Below, one piece after another: positions 54,965 to 55,049 of a stretch of 55,049 nucleotides of DNA. The translations under genes were made by a program, and so were the position numbers. Under the pieces are notes generated by a model, which was given only the letters and a program-made list of their open reading frames with translations, ran no database searches and had not been told where the DNA came from. Source of the DNA: an uncultured Pelagibacteraceae bacterium (lineage in GTDB: Bacteria > Pseudomonadota > Alphaproteobacteria > Pelagibacterales > Pelagibacteraceae); assembly GCA_902616245.1 (NCBI GenBank), contig CACMSB010000007.1, forward strand, positions 1-55,049, given 5' to 3'. Numbering within the stretch: position 1 is the stretch's first letter; each line of letters starts with the position of its first letter.

Positions 54965-55049
54965 TTAATTATTTACAGACGCAGGACTCTCACTGGTTTT
55001 CTTTTTAGCTAATTTTTTTGCTTTTTTTTCGGCAACTTTTTTTTCAATA
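54965..55049 (-). CDS. C-terminal tail of a lysine/alanine-rich protein, 5' part outside the window
   Basis: On the - strand a frame is open from the window edge to a TAA at 54,965-54,967. The 27 visible residues are basic (EKKVAEKKAKKLAKKK, then TSESPASVNN). Such tails occur on ribosomal and other nucleic-acid-binding proteins, but the family cannot be named from this piece. The terminator hairpin just downstream supports a real gene end here. Confidence 0.6.
   Translation of the reverse strand, partial: IEKKVAEKKAKKLAKKKTSESPASVNN

Noticed and set aside
1..55049. CRISPR arrays, insertion sequences, integrase genes or prophage
   Set aside because: No spaced repeats, transposase or integrase motifs or phage genes were seen in any frame; the tRNA genes have no integrase or duplicated tRNA end beside them.

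Overview
The window is a very AT-rich (about 30% GC or less), almost gap-free stretch of an alphaproteobacterial genome. Gene order and protein content point to the SAR11 clade (Pelagibacterales). Signs of this are the order dnaE, rpsB-tsf-frr-uppS-cdsA-dxr-bamA-skp-lpxD-fabZ-lpxA-lpxI-lpxB; the order gltX, lexA, trpCDGE, ppiD-like and tpiA-secG-pyrG-kdsA-eno-ftsB-lipA; a fused ispDF; an ntrY/ntrX pair next to trkAH; genes that overlap by 1 to 20 bases; and spacers mostly below 100 bases. I see no insertion sequence, prophage, CRISPR array or obvious genomic island. This is core genome.

Layout. From 1 to 20,984 everything runs on the + strand: coaX (5' end outside the window), RNase J, a DUF1467 membrane protein, proS, lolC/E, lolD, dnaE, then an RNA leader and rpsB, tsf, frr, uppS, cdsA, dxr, bamA, skp, lpxD, fabZ, lpxA, lpxI and lpxB. 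From 20,967 to 28,369 the - strand carries gltX, lexA with an SOS operator, trpC, trpD, trpG, trpE and a PpiD-like periplasmic chaperone. From 28,427 to 34,876 (+) come tpiA, secG, pyrG, kdsA, eno, ftsB, lipA and a COQ10/RatA-type START protein. From 34,883 to 36,935 (-) come a CinA C-terminal-type amidase, pgpA and ispDF. From 36,973 (+) come ntrY, ntrX, trkA, trkH, tRNA-Arg, the general amino-acid ABC transporter aapJQMP and an XRE regulator. tRNA-Asn and tRNA-Cys follow on the - strand, then valS, ilvD, a mannose-1-phosphate guanylyltransferase and an EamA transporter on +. The tail of a lysine-rich protein enters from the right on -.

How the genes work together. The first two thirds build the Gram-negative envelope: undecaprenyl-PP and isoprenoids (uppS, dxr, ispDF), phospholipids (cdsA, pgpA), lipid A and KDO (lpxADIB, kdsA), outer-membrane protein assembly (bamA, skp, ppiD-like), lipoprotein export (lolCD) and Sec secretion (secG). 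These are interleaved with translation genes (proS, rpsB, tsf, frr, gltX, valS) and replication/repair genes (dnaE, lexA). The last third deals with nutrients and ions: NtrYX signalling, K+ uptake by TrkAH, broad amino-acid uptake by Aap, and branched-chain amino acid synthesis.

Points worth a second look are: a probable frameshift in the 3' end of fabZ at an A9 tract; a GC-rich leader in front of rpsB with a possible pseudoknot over the ribosome-binding site; an SOS box at lexA; the absence of pyrH and rseP from their usual places; an NtrX without the GAFTGA loop and an NtrY without PAS; a PpiD-like protein with no recognisable parvulin domain; and a 60% GC patch inside ilvD. I found no clearly new multi-gene system.
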